Assembly (NCBI GenBank): GCA_024642705.1
Contig: JAHEAQ010000042.1
Coordinates: 1 to 40,387 of the forward strand
DNA from: Bacteroidota bacterium
GTDB taxonomy: Bacteria > Bacteroidota > Bacteroidia > Chitinophagales > Saprospiraceae
DNA length: 40,387 nucleotides
Reading direction: 5' to 3'
Shown: positions 17,655 to 26,185 of the stretch, piece by piece
Layout of the letters: each line of letters starts with the position of its first letter
Numbering within the stretch: position 1 is the stretch's first letter
Made by a program: the position numbers and the translations under genes
Notes under the pieces: model-generated
What the model saw: only the letters and a program-made list of their open reading frames with translations
Databases searched by the model: none
Told to the model about the DNA's origin: nothing

Positions 17655-18545
17655 TTATTCTTTAAAATCTCCACCTTTTGCAATGTTAGTATCTATTTCT
17701 AAATATTGCTCATTGAAATTATCAAATTCAAAATCTGAAATTGTAAGCTGATGTAAGTATTTTTCTTTATTATTTTTCAACCCTAACATATAAATCGATT
17801 GTTCAAATGCTACTAAAGATCCGTCTATTTCCCTTAAGTCACTGAATTCAATTCCGCCATACATACTTTTATATCCAGGAGCTCGTAGATAGTTTTCTCT
17901 TATGGTAAATTGTACAAAATCCAATATTCCAGTATTTTTATTAACCCAGGCAACATATTGATCGGCTTCATCATGAGGTTTTTCTGCGTTCCATGTGCAA
18001 AATACCAAATCATATTTTTGGTTCCTCATTTCATTTTCTCCAGCATATCTTATAATTGGAGCTTTTCTTAGTCTACTAATCATTTCAGTAAAATATTGAA
18101 AAGCTGGCAGCCCAAATCCAATTCTTTTATCGGTTTCTTGAAAAATAGGTTCTCCACCATTTGTAGCTTCATAATAATTCCAATTTTGAAATCCAACTAT
18201 GTCTCCAGCCCTTTTGCCATCTTCAAATTGGATCTGGCCATTGAATGTGCCTACTTCATATTTGAAACTCATTGTTGTTTGACTATCTGGCCACAATTTC
18301 CCCATTTTTCCCATTATACCTTGCCAATTATCAGTTCCTCGGAAAGTATAAACTGAATGCTGTTCAAATTTATCAAATCCTTGTGCTATCCATGCTTTTT
18401 CCAGAATGTTCTTTCCATGTTGTATGTTTTCTTCAGTAGCGGGCTCATTTTTGATTAAACTGGTTCTAAGATCGGCTATACAACTTTGAAAAGAAATTGT
18501 TGTGATTAGCAGGATAACAATTTTGGAAATCTCTAATTTTTTCAT
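17655..18545 (-). CDS. Putative outer-membrane lipoprotein, unknown function
   Basis: A 296-residue protein with a lipoprotein signal peptide ending in SFQSC (Cys22). The mature part is rich in beta strands and aromatic residues (SFKYEVGTFNGQIQFEDG; TIRENYLRAPGYKSMYGG) and could adopt a LolA/LolB-like half-barrel, but I do not recognise a named domain. It probably binds a lipid or another hydrophobic ligand in the envelope (inference). It lies 78 nt downstream of the AraC regulator on the same strand and ends in a strong hairpin, so AraC and lipoprotein probably form one unit. A lipoprotein under AraC control is the simplest reading. Confidence 0.65.
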   Translation of the reverse strand: MKKLEISKIVILLITTISFQSCIADLRTSLIKNEPATEENIQHGKNILEKAWIAQGFDKFEQHSVYTFRGTDNWQGIMGKMGKLWPDSQTTMSFKYEVGTFNGQIQFEDGKRAGDIVGFQNWNYYEATNGGEPIFQETDKRIGFGLPAFQYFTEMISRLRKAPIIRYAGENEMRNQKYDLVFCTWNAEKPHDEADQYVAWVNKNTGILDFVQFTIRENYLRAPGYKSMYGGIEFSDLREIDGSLVAFEQSIYMLGLKNNKEKYLHQLTISDFEFDNFNEQYLEIDTNIAKGGDFKE

Positions 18546-18623
18546 CTTTAATTTTTTTATTGTCTCAAAGATGAAGACATTGAAAATGAAAGACTATGCA
18601 TTTTAGTTCAAAAAAGTTCCAAA

Positions 18624-19457
18624 TTAGTTCATTCTAAAATCTGATGGAGATTTTCCAAAATGTGATTTAAATGCTCGATTAAATGAAGATATTGACTCGA
18701 AACCACAATTGTACGCTATTTCCGAAATTCTTTCCGTATTAGATTTTAGTAAAGTTGTAGCTTTTTGCAATTTCATTTTTAAAATATAACGCTTAGGGCT
18801 TTCATTGAAAACCTCTTTGAATTTTCTCTTAAAGGTGGACAAACTCATCCCACACAAAAAAGCATATTCATCTAAAGACATCGAAGAGTACAAATTGTTA
18901 TGAATAGTTTTAGAAAACTCAGTTGAATTCTTTTCAAATAGAGCTGAAAGAAATTCAAATTGAGATAAAGCATTTTGTGATTTACATATTAGCAAGATAA
19001 ATTCTTTCAATTTTGCTTTAATCATAGCTTCATCAGCAATTTCTGGATTATCTAGAAGTATATTTATGCTTTCTTTAAAATTATCCAATAAATGATCCAC
19101 TTGTATTTGGTTGATATTGCTGATTTTAGCCGCAGAGATGGTTAATTCATATTGGAACAGCTCCTCAACAATTGAAGGAAATAAAATTACACCTAACACT
19201 TCAAGATTTTCACTACTTCTTCTTTGCTCTTCAGAAGTTTCGAAAAAATAATCAAAACATTTGGCAAGCATTCCTTTCCCCTGTTTAAATGAAATAAATT
19301 GGTCAGGAGTTCGAACTGAAAATTCTCCTTTATGAATAAACATGAAACAAGCTTCATTTTGATGATATAGCTTAGGTTGCCGTTTAAAGTATGGCATCTT
19401 TAATTTCTCAAAGACAATTTGATGCTTATATTTTAGTACTTTTTGTTCGTAAGGCAT
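18624..19457 (-). CDS. AraC/XylS family transcriptional regulator
   Basis: A 277-residue regulator. The C-terminal 100 residues carry the double helix-turn-helix of the family: YAFLCGMSLSTFKRKFKEVF for the first, and ISEIAYNCGFESISSFNRAF followed by GKSPSDFR for the second. The N-terminal part has a cupin-like strand pattern (FMFIHKGEFSVRTPDQF) like the ExsA-type sensing domains, then a helical linker. It probably activates the downstream lipoprotein gene or the preceding small barrel gene. A good Bacteroidota -7 element lies about 40 nt upstream. Ligand is unknown. Confidence 0.88.
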   Translation of the reverse strand: MPYEQKVLKYKHQIVFEKLKMPYFKRQPKLYHQNEACFMFIHKGEFSVRTPDQFISFKQGKGMLAKCFDYFFETSEEQRRSSENLEVLGVILFPSIVEELFQYELTISAAKISNINQIQVDHLLDNFKESINILLDNPEIADEAMIKAKLKEFILLICKSQNALSQFEFLSALFEKNSTEFSKTIHNNLYSSMSLDEYAFLCGMSLSTFKRKFKEVFNESPKRYILKMKLQKATTLLKSNTERISEIAYNCGFESISSFNRAFKSHFGKSPSDFRMN

Positions 19458-19493
19458 TTTTTTTACAATAAATTATAAATGATATAATTCATT

Positions 19494-19520
19494 CAAAGGT
19501 AATTTGTTTAGATGATGCAA
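19494..19520 (-). promoter_or_regulatory. Candidate promoter of the AraC regulator gene
   Basis: On the minus strand TACCTTTG (19494-19501) matches the -7 consensus TAnnTTTG exactly, and a TTG (19518-19520) lies 16 nt upstream, one base short of the usual 17-23 range. The AraC start codon follows about 36 nt after the element. Confidence 0.45.
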
Positions 19521-19528
19521 TTAGGATT

Positions 19529-19831
19529 TTATAATTTAACTCCTTTTGTCAAAATTGAAAAATCAATTGATTTATTTTTTAGTTCGATGAATTTAAGCCG
19601 CCTTTCATCATTCATAAAATTGCCAAAATGTTGATCAGACTCAAAGGAAATAAAATGAATTTCATATGGTTGTTTTTCTGTTAGGTCGATAAAACTTTCA
19701 TTTTTAGGTCTAATTCTATAAATTAGATTGCCTTGGTGCTCTTTCATTAATGGAATGGCGAAATTTTCAAATTCATGAAATGTTTTTTCACTTCCTTCTT
19801 TGACGAAAATGATTTGAGTCAAGTATATCAT
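19529..19831 (-). CDS. Small dimeric alpha/beta-barrel protein (DUF1330 / antibiotic-monooxygenase-like)
   Basis: A 100-residue protein with the beta-alpha-beta pattern of the ferredoxin-like dimeric alpha/beta-barrel superfamily: strand MIYLTQIIFVKEG, helix FHEFENFAIPLMKEHQ, strand GNLIYRIRPK, strand YEIHFISFES, helix FGNFMNDERR. Closest types are DUF1330 and ABM proteins. No heme- or metal-binding residues stand out, so catalysis is uncertain. It precedes the AraC regulator by 71 nt on the same strand and is divergent from the Rrf2 regulator across a 152-nt region, so either regulator could control it. Confidence 0.6.
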   Translation of the reverse strand: MIYLTQIIFVKEGSEKTFHEFENFAIPLMKEHQGNLIYRIRPKNESFIDLTEKQPYEIHFISFESDQHFGNFMNDERRLKFIELKNKSIDFSILTKGVKL

Positions 19832-19983
19832 TTAGTTGCTTTAAAAGAGTTTGGATGAATAAATAATTTCAATTAAAAATGAGCATTTTTAAAAATTCAA
19901 CAAAATCATAATTCTTTAAATTATTTATAAATTGCATTTGAATTTTCATTTTAGAGATGATTTAAAAGAATCAAAATAATTTT

Positions 19984-20427
19984 ATGTTCTCACGTTCTTG
20001 TCAATATGCACTTCAAGCAGTTTTATATATTAGTCTACATGGAGGAAAAAACAATGCAATTAAAATTAAGGATATTTCTGATTCTCAGGAAATTCCGATA
20101 CATTTTCTTGGAAAAATTTTGCAAATCCTTGTAAAAGCTAAAATTCTTGAATCATTGAAAGGTCCAACTGGAGGATTTTATATTGTAGAAAGTCAGACTC
20201 AATTGACTTTGTTGGAAATAGTAAAAGTAATAGATGGATTGGACATTTTTGATAAATGTGGTATTGGTTTAAAAGCATGTTCTGATGATTGCCCTTGCCC
20301 GATTCATCATGATTACAAGATTGTCAAGCAAAAAATAAGATCTCTTCTGCATGATAAAACAATTTCAGATTTATGCAAAGATGTAGCATCTGGTAACGCA
20401 ATAGTAAGCTACATTAATCAGCAATAG
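19984..20427 (+). CDS. Rrf2 family transcriptional regulator with Fe-S-type cysteine cluster
   Basis: A 147-residue winged-helix repressor of the IscR/NsrR/RsrR family. The N-terminus (FSRSCQYALQAVLYIS) and the winged-helix part (KDISDSQEIPIHFLGKILQI; KGPTGGF) are typical. The sensing loop CGIGLKACSDDCPC carries the C-x6-C-x5-C spacing expected for Fe-S ligands, plus one extra Cys. It probably senses redox state, nitric oxide or Fe-S supply. It stands alone on the plus strand, divergent from the small barrel gene and convergent with the heme peroxidase gene. Autoregulation and control of the barrel gene are inferred from position. Confidence 0.88.
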   Translation: MFSRSCQYALQAVLYISLHGGKNNAIKIKDISDSQEIPIHFLGKILQILVKAKILESLKGPTGGFYIVESQTQLTLLEIVKVIDGLDIFDKCGIGLKACSDDCPCPIHHDYKIVKQKIRSLLHDKTISDLCKDVASGNAIVSYINQQ

Positions 20428-20444
20428 AATAGTGTAGCGAAAAG

Positions 20445-20502
20445 AATTATACAATAAATAAAATTTCAGAAAAAATATTTCTTTATTGTTGATGCTATAA
20501 TT
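20445..20502. terminator. Possible bidirectional terminator between Rrf2 and peroxidase genes
   Basis: Nested inverted repeats lie between two convergent genes: AATTATA (20445-20451) with TATAATT (20496-20502), and CAATAAA (20452-20458) with TTTATTG (20482-20488). The stem is A/T only and has an asymmetric bulge, so it may be chance in A+T-rich DNA. Confidence 0.3.
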
Positions 20503-20571
20503 TAAAATACGTTGTCTAGCATAAAAAACATACAACATATTATCTATAAAGTCTAATTTTCTTAAGCTTTA

Positions 20572-22497
20572 TTAGTTGGATTTAACAAATGAAGAATTAA
20601 TACTATTTTGTTCCAAATCTATCTTTAAATGATACAATCCGGGTAATATATCATTAGTTAATTTTAGTTCAAAAAGATTTTCACCATTCAAAATGTTTAT
20701 ATTTTTGTTCAAGACCAATTTTCCAATGGAATTATAAACTTGAAGTTTTCCAGTTCCAGATTTCTCTGATTTCATATTAATCCAAAAATCCTCATTACCA
20801 GGGTTAGGGTATATGGAAATTCCAAATTCTTTCGCGGAAATGTCATTTGTTGCTACTGTGGTATGTTCACGAGCAATAAATACATCATGTTGCATTCCTT
20901 CCACAGTAGTATTTCGTTTTACAATGTCGCCTAATCTTGTATTTTTTATTTCTTCTCTTTCTTGAAAATTAAGACCGCCATCATTTTCGTAATAATATCG
21001 ATCTCCGTCCCGTAAGTTTGCAAATTGTTGTTCCATAATATACATTACAGTTTCGCCAAATAAAGTTGAAGGCATGTGGTCTTCAGCCAGGAAACCGACC
21101 CAAGGGTCAATATTGTCTATATCTAAGTAAATACTTTCCAACAATGCGCTTAGCTCGGAATTAGAAGTTATTTCTTCAAAGTTTTCTCGTTTAGTTAATC
21201 CAAATGCAACACGAGCTGTATTATAATCGGGCAATCCTTTTTCTCTACCCCTGCTAATGTTAAGTGAAGCAAGGTCAAATCCTCCTGCTCCCGGAGGTCC
21301 AAAAAGAAAATTTCTTAAGTCATTAATCATTTTAGTGTCGAAATCTTGCTCCACTTGCGTCGCCATTCCATTGAATAATGGATCGACACCACCACTTTCA
21401 CCAATCATTGGTGGATTGAAAAAAGCATCTTTTAATTGTAAGTTACCATCAGGGTGGATATTTCCATCATTTCCCATTCTCACGATAGTACTGTTAATAA
21501 CAGTATGCCCATATCTATAGGCTGCGGTTGAAAAAATATTCATGATACCTGGATTTATATTTTCATTATAACCTTTATAAGGTTCTAAAATTACACCAAG
21601 TGCAGGTAGCCATTCTTCATAGACAATTGCTTGAATGATTCCGCCTACTATTTTTCTTGTCTTTTGATATATTTCTTCATCGGTCCAATTAGGATTATTT
21701 AAGGATAATTGATCGCAAATTCTGTTGTGTTCTCTGACAAAAATGGTATGCATAGATGTCAGCAATACATTTTCATTTGCTCTTACATCTCCTGCTATAT
21801 ACCACTTTTCTAAAAAGGGATTCGCCATTGCCATATTAGGAGCACTTGCATCTACTGGAGAGTCGTACTCCGCATTCATAGTATTGTATGGGAGCATGTT
21901 GTCCTTAGAAGTTTTTAATTTTCCATCAACAAAGGTTCTCAATTTAATTGCGCGTTGATCGTCGGAACCGTAAACGTTCGATCCGTCTATGAAAGCAGTT
22001 ATCTGATTTGGAAATTTTCTGGGATTATTAATATTTGTTCCGGATAAAGGATCGTATGCAGATCTAAATGCATGCAAATTTACCTTGCCTGTATTTCCTG
22101 GATCGAAATAAGCATCACCAGCCGGTATTGGGATTGTCATAGGTTGTGAAGCATCGTCAGGTGTTAATGTTATATCATGATCAATAAATTGACCCCAAAC
22201 CCATGCATAATCACTCAATTGGTTGGCATCAGGTAATAATTCATCTTGCTGAAAAATTAAATTGCTTATATCTCTAGATTCTGGTCTGTCAAGACCTCCA
22301 GGTGCAGAAATTCCATCTGCATAGCCTAATGGGGTCACTTGCAATTGGTTGGTTCCTTTAGCTCCCCATTCCATATGTTTTGGATTATTTCCAAAACCAT
22401 CAATTCTTCTATTTATTTGCGCTGATAATGAAAAATTTAACGTAAATATTACTACTATAATTAGCTGTAATTTCGGGAATTTAAAATTAGTATTCAT
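20572..22497 (-). CDS. T9SS-secreted animal-type heme peroxidase
   Basis: A 641-residue peroxidase of the peroxidase-cyclooxygenase superfamily. I use the ATG at 22497 because it starts directly at a signal peptide (MNTNFKFPKL... ending SLSAQ); the reading frame is open 14 codons further upstream. The distal heme His is His107 in WGQFIDHDIT, next to the calcium-loop Asp. The conserved REHNRIC segment is present, and the proximal His is His331 in YRYGHTVINS. The last 75 residues form a T9SS sorting domain (ISIYPNPGNEDFWI; LPGLYHLKIDL). It uses hydrogen peroxide to oxidise halides or phenolics at the cell surface or outside. A defensive or matrix cross-linking role is inferred. It lies convergent to the Rrf2 regulator. 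Confidence 0.9.
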   Translation of the reverse strand: MNTNFKFPKLQLIIVVIFTLNFSLSAQINRRIDGFGNNPKHMEWGAKGTNQLQVTPLGYADGISAPGGLDRPESRDISNLIFQQDELLPDANQLSDYAWVWGQFIDHDITLTPDDASQPMTIPIPAGDAYFDPGNTGKVNLHAFRSAYDPLSGTNINNPRKFPNQITAFIDGSNVYGSDDQRAIKLRTFVDGKLKTSKDNMLPYNTMNAEYDSPVDASAPNMAMANPFLEKWYIAGDVRANENVLLTSMHTIFVREHNRICDQLSLNNPNWTDEEIYQKTRKIVGGIIQAIVYEEWLPALGVILEPYKGYNENINPGIMNIFSTAAYRYGHTVINSTIVRMGNDGNIHPDGNLQLKDAFFNPPMIGESGGVDPLFNGMATQVEQDFDTKMINDLRNFLFGPPGAGGFDLASLNISRGREKGLPDYNTARVAFGLTKRENFEEITSNSELSALLESIYLDIDNIDPWVGFLAEDHMPSTLFGETVMYIMEQQFANLRDGDRYYYENDGGLNFQEREEIKNTRLGDIVKRNTTVEGMQHDVFIAREHTTVATNDISAKEFGISIYPNPGNEDFWINMKSEKSGTGKLQVYNSIGKLVLNKNINILNGENLFELKLTNDILPGLYHLKIDLEQNSINSSFVKSN

Positions 22498-22635
22498 AGG
22501 ATAATTAATTAAAAGATAAACAGACCTAAATATCTGCAATATAAATTTAAGTTAATAATAATTGATAAAATTGTTTCAATAAAACATATTAATTGATGGT
22601 GATTTTACATTTCTGCTTTGAATTCAATTTCCATA

Positions 22636-25251
22636 CTAATTGCATCTTGAAAAACCGCAATTGTTGCAAGTCAAACATCCCTCATTGTAACTCAGTCCTC
22701 CATGTTCACCGCATTGTTCGCAAGTTTCTTTTACCGCCGGAGTTCCATTTGCAATAAACTTTTTAAGTGCTCTAGTTACTCCGTTTGCCCAAGAATTGAT
22801 ATGTTCATTTTCATAATTCAATCGGGATACGAGATCAACAACATAGGGTAGGGGCATACCATGACGAAGAACTCCTGAAATCAATTTTGCATAATTCCAA
22901 TATTCTTTTTTGAAAGATCGCGATAAGCCTTCAATAGTAACCTTATATCCATCTCTATCTACATAATGAAAGTCATATCTGTTTTCACCGCCGCCATTTT
23001 TCACTTTTTTCACCCATCCTTTTTCAATGTATTTTGGTAATAAAAAAGTATCCTCCGCTTTGCCGGTAAAAATTTCATAAGGTTTACCATCTAGCAATCC
23101 AACAACAGCAATCCATTTTTCATTGTCGTTGTAGAAACGCATGATTTCAACTTCCAAGGATTCTGGTCTTTTCGGGGAATGATTAACAGTGAATATGGTT
23201 TTATCCTCCTTTCCTTCATTTTCTGAATTTGAAATAAGCACACCATCTCTGGATCCATCTCGATAGATGGTAATCCCTTTACAACCGCTCTCCCATGCTT
23301 TAACCATTAATTGATCCACCAATTCTTTTGTGGTATCTTTGGGGATATTGACCGTTACACTTATAGAATGATCTACCCATTTCTGAATGGCTCCTTGCAT
23401 TTTTACTTTTTGTACCCAATCAATTTCATTAGAAGTGGCTTTAAAATAAGGTGATGCTTGAATCAATTTATCTAATTCGTTCTGTTTCATTTTTTTCGCA
23501 ACAGAAGGATCTAATCCTTGTGATTTCATCCAATCGCCAAACTTATGATGAATGACATTGTATTCTTCCCAATGGTCACCGCTGGCATCCACAAATGAAG
23601 AAGTGGTATTTTCATCATTTGGATTTATTTTTTTTCTTCGCTTGTAAGCGACCATGAATACTGGTTCAATGCCTGAAGATGTCTGAGACATGATGCTTGT
23701 AGATCCAGTTGGAGCAATGGTTAAAAGAGCAATATTTCTTCTTCCATTTTTAACCATTTTTGAATATAATTCAGGATTATTTTGTTTGATTCTTTGGATA
23801 AAAGGATTGTTTTTTTCTCTATCTGCATTATAAATTTCAAATGCTCCTCTTTCGGCAGCAAGATCCACAGAAGAATGATAAGCATTCAACGCTAAAGTTT
23901 GGTGAACTTTGACTGAAAAATCGATGCCTTCATCCGACCCGTATGTTAAATTTAAAGCGGCTAACATATCGCCTTCTGCAGTGATTCCAATACCTGTTCG
24001 TCGACCTTCCACACATTTTTTCTTAATATTATTCCATAAAAATGTTTCAGTCATCTTTATTTCTTCAGATTCCGGATCACTTTTAATTTTACTTATTATA
24101 CCATCAATTTTTTCTATTTCTAGGTCAATGATATCATCCATTATTCTCAATGCATATTGGGCATGTTGATTAAACAAGTTGAAATTAAATTTTGCATTTT
24201 TTGAGAATGGATTTTCTACATAACTATATAGATTAATTGCTAATAATCTGCAACTATCATATGTGCAAAGTGGAATTTCACCGCATGGATTAGTTGAAAT
24301 AGATTGGTATCCTAAATCTGCGTAACAATCTGGAATGGATTCATTGATGACTGTATCCCAGAATAGAATTCCTGGTTCTGCTGATTTCCAAGCATTATGA
24401 ACCAATTTTTGCCAGAGATCCCTGGCGGGCATTTTTTTTATAACAATAGGATTATCACTTCCAATTGGAAATTTATGAATATAATCTTCATTATTTTTAA
24501 CAGCTTCCATGAAAGCATCGTCTATTTTGACAGAAATATTTGCTCCCGTTATTTTTCCAACTTCTAGTTTTGCATCTATGAATTCATTAACATCTGGATG
24601 CTGAATACCTATAGACAGCATGAGCGCTCCTCTTCTACCATCTTGAGCAACTTCACGCGTACTATTAGAAAAGCGCTCCATAAAAGGGACAATTCCTGTG
24701 GAGTTAAGCGCATTGTTCTTCACAGGACTATTTTTAGGTCTTATGTGAGAAAGATCATGGCCAACGCCACCTCTTCTTTTCATCAATTGAGCTTGCTCTT
24801 CATCCAATTTTAATATTCCACCATATGAATCTGCTTGATTTCCGATTACAAAACAATTTGAAAGAGATGATATTTGGAAGTTATTGCCAATTCCTGACAT
24901 GGAACCACCTTGAGGTATTAAATAGTTGAAGTTTTCTAAAAGTTTGAATATTTGTTCTTCAGAAATTGGGTTTGGATATTTTTTTTCAATTCTGGCTATT
25001 TCCTTAGCCATTCTTTGGTGCATTTCTGCAGGGTTGGATTCATAAATATTTCCCTGAGAATCTTTAAGTGCATATTTATTAATCCAAACGGATGCTGCTA
25101 ATTCATCTCCATGGAAATACTGAATTGATTTCTTCAATGCTTTTTCATAGGTATAGATTTTTGATTTTTTTTGATCTTCCAGATCAAAAATTTCTTGGGC
25201 ATGAAATTGCTTTATTTTCGTTTCTTTTTTGGATTTAGAATTGGTTTCCAT
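22636..25251 (-). CDS. nrdJ: Adenosylcobalamin-dependent (class II) ribonucleotide reductase
   Basis: An 871-residue vitamin B12-dependent ribonucleoside-diphosphate reductase that makes deoxyribonucleotides with or without oxygen. The active site is complete: thiyl Cys323 in NPCGEIPLC with Asn321 and Glu325, redox pair Cys133 (LSNCFV) and Cys334 (YDSC), and the phosphate-binding APTGSTSIMSQTSSG loop. These positions are within two residues of those of the Thermotoga maritima enzyme. The C-terminus has a TSCPD-type region and a cysteine-rich tail (CEQCG, CLTCNNCG, RC) that binds zinc and reduces the active site. No ATP-cone is evident at the N-terminus. A consensus promoter lies about 26 nt upstream. 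No cobalamin riboswitch is visible in the 166-nt upstream gap. Confidence 0.95.
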   Translation of the reverse strand: METNSKSKKETKIKQFHAQEIFDLEDQKKSKIYTYEKALKKSIQYFHGDELAASVWINKYALKDSQGNIYESNPAEMHQRMAKEIARIEKKYPNPISEEQIFKLLENFNYLIPQGGSMSGIGNNFQISSLSNCFVIGNQADSYGGILKLDEEQAQLMKRRGGVGHDLSHIRPKNSPVKNNALNSTGIVPFMERFSNSTREVAQDGRRGALMLSIGIQHPDVNEFIDAKLEVGKITGANISVKIDDAFMEAVKNNEDYIHKFPIGSDNPIVIKKMPARDLWQKLVHNAWKSAEPGILFWDTVINESIPDCYADLGYQSISTNPCGEIPLCTYDSCRLLAINLYSYVENPFSKNAKFNFNLFNQHAQYALRIMDDIIDLEIEKIDGIISKIKSDPESEEIKMTETFLWNNIKKKCVEGRRTGIGITAEGDMLAALNLTYGSDEGIDFSVKVHQTLALNAYHSSVDLAAERGAFEIYNADREKNNPFIQRIKQNNPELYSKMVKNGRRNIALLTIAPTGSTSIMSQTSSGIEPVFMVAYKRRKKINPNDENTTSSFVDASGDHWEEYNVIHHKFGDWMKSQGLDPSVAKKMKQNELDKLIQASPYFKATSNEIDWVQKVKMQGAIQKWVDHSISVTVNIPKDTTKELVDQLMVKAWESGCKGITIYRDGSRDGVLISNSENEGKEDKTIFTVNHSPKRPESLEVEIMRFYNDNEKWIAVVGLLDGKPYEIFTGKAEDTFLLPKYIEKGWVKKVKNGGGENRYDFHYVDRDGYKVTIEGLSRSFKKEYWNYAKLISGVLRHGMPLPYVVDLVSRLNYENEHINSWANGVTRALKKFIANGTPAVKETCEQCGEHGGLSYNEGCLTCNNCGFSRCN

Positions 25252-25276
25252 ATTGAATTAATTTGATAACAGATTA

Positions 25277-25306
25277 CAAATATATTTAATATTTAAAAAG
25301 AAACAA
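25277..25306 (-). promoter_or_regulatory. Promoter of nrdJ (Bacteroidota -33/-7 type)
   Basis: On the minus strand TTG (25304-25306), a 19-nt spacer and TATATTTG (25277-25284) match TTG-N17-23-TAnnTTTG perfectly. The start codon at 25251 follows 25 nt after the -7 element, giving a short leader. The -7 region overlaps an ACAAATATATTT stretch that loosely resembles half of an NrdR box, which I do not claim. Confidence 0.65.
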
Positions 25307-25417
25307 ATAAACGGACCTTAATATCTTAAATTAATTTGTAATATGTTTTTATTGAGTTTGGATTGGCCATTTACCTTTATTTTATGCGAAAAATAAATTA
25401 GTAAATTATCCAAATTT

Positions 25418-26173
25418 TCATTTTAACTTTCTTTTATGGATAAAGGATATTTCTTCAAATGTATTTGAACTTGCAAAAATTTCATACCCTTTTCCCTTCA
25501 TTTTATTGACAGTATCAATTGATTTGTAGGTATTTGTATCGAATAGTCTGTCATGAAACTCTACAATGATCTGATCAATTTCAAAATTGGAATCCAGTAT
25601 TTTTTCAAGTACTTCATATTCTGAACCTTCAATATCCATTTTAAGTAGATCAATATGCGTATGACCTAATTCTTTAACAATATCATCAAAGGATTTCATT
25701 TGTACCGTAATAGTATTTGTTGAATCGACACTTTCTGTATTCATAAGGCTTCCTGAAATTCCTTTTGGGTTTGCAGGTAAGTAGAAATTAAAGGGTCCTG
25801 ATGCATAAGCGGTAATCCCGTAATCAAAAAAAATAAATAAGTTAGGAGGACCCATCTCTTTGATGTAATTAATTGACTTAGGAGTTGGGTCAAAAGCAAA
25901 TACTTTGCATTTATGATTTTTCATAATCATTTTATCAAAGGATATGTCTTTTCCAATTCCAAAAGAATATACTATGGAACTTTTCGAAAGCAAATCAGGA
26001 TTAACGTAGAAACCTCCATAACTATTTCCATACCATTCAGAACTGCAATTCACAGTAGGCGATAAATGGGATATTTTATCTGCTTCTATAATTTTAGAAA
26101 GTTCTTTTTTTCTTTTTTTTGAAATATAATCCAAGCGCGTTGAATTAATAATGTTTCTAATTATTTTTAGCAT
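25418..26173 (-). CDS. FkbM family SAM-dependent methyltransferase
   Basis: A 251-residue methyltransferase. The SAM site is visible as YSFGIGKDISFD with the acidic end of strand 2 in FAFDPTP, and the FkbM signature IDLLKMDIEGSEYEVLE is complete, near residues 170-187. Family members O-methylate sugars, glycolipids or polyketides. It has no signal peptide and would act in the cytoplasm. It is 12 nt downstream of the GT2 glycosyltransferase on the same strand, so the pair probably adds and methylates a sugar on a surface glycan, lipid or glycoprotein. No larger polysaccharide cluster surrounds it. Confidence 0.88.
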   Translation of the reverse strand: MLKIIRNIINSTRLDYISKKRKKELSKIIEADKISHLSPTVNCSSEWYGNSYGGFYVNPDLLSKSSIVYSFGIGKDISFDKMIMKNHKCKVFAFDPTPKSINYIKEMGPPNLFIFFDYGITAYASGPFNFYLPANPKGISGSLMNTESVDSTNTITVQMKSFDDIVKELGHTHIDLLKMDIEGSEYEVLEKILDSNFEIDQIIVEFHDRLFDTNTYKSIDTVNKMKGKGYEIFASSNTFEEISFIHKRKLK

Positions 26174-26185
26174 TAGCTTTCGTGC

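Noticed and set aside
22498-22539. Upstream start of the heme peroxidase (14 extra residues)
   Set aside because: The extra residues come before a complete signal peptide that starts at the ATG at 22497.
25376-25397. Hairpin TTTATTTT / AAAATAAA after the FkbM gene as a terminator
   Set aside because: The stem is A/T only and expected often by chance in this A+T-rich DNA.
25252-25417. Cobalamin riboswitch upstream of nrdJ
   Set aside because: No GCCACTG-like B12 box on the relevant strand, and the promoter candidate leaves too short a leader.
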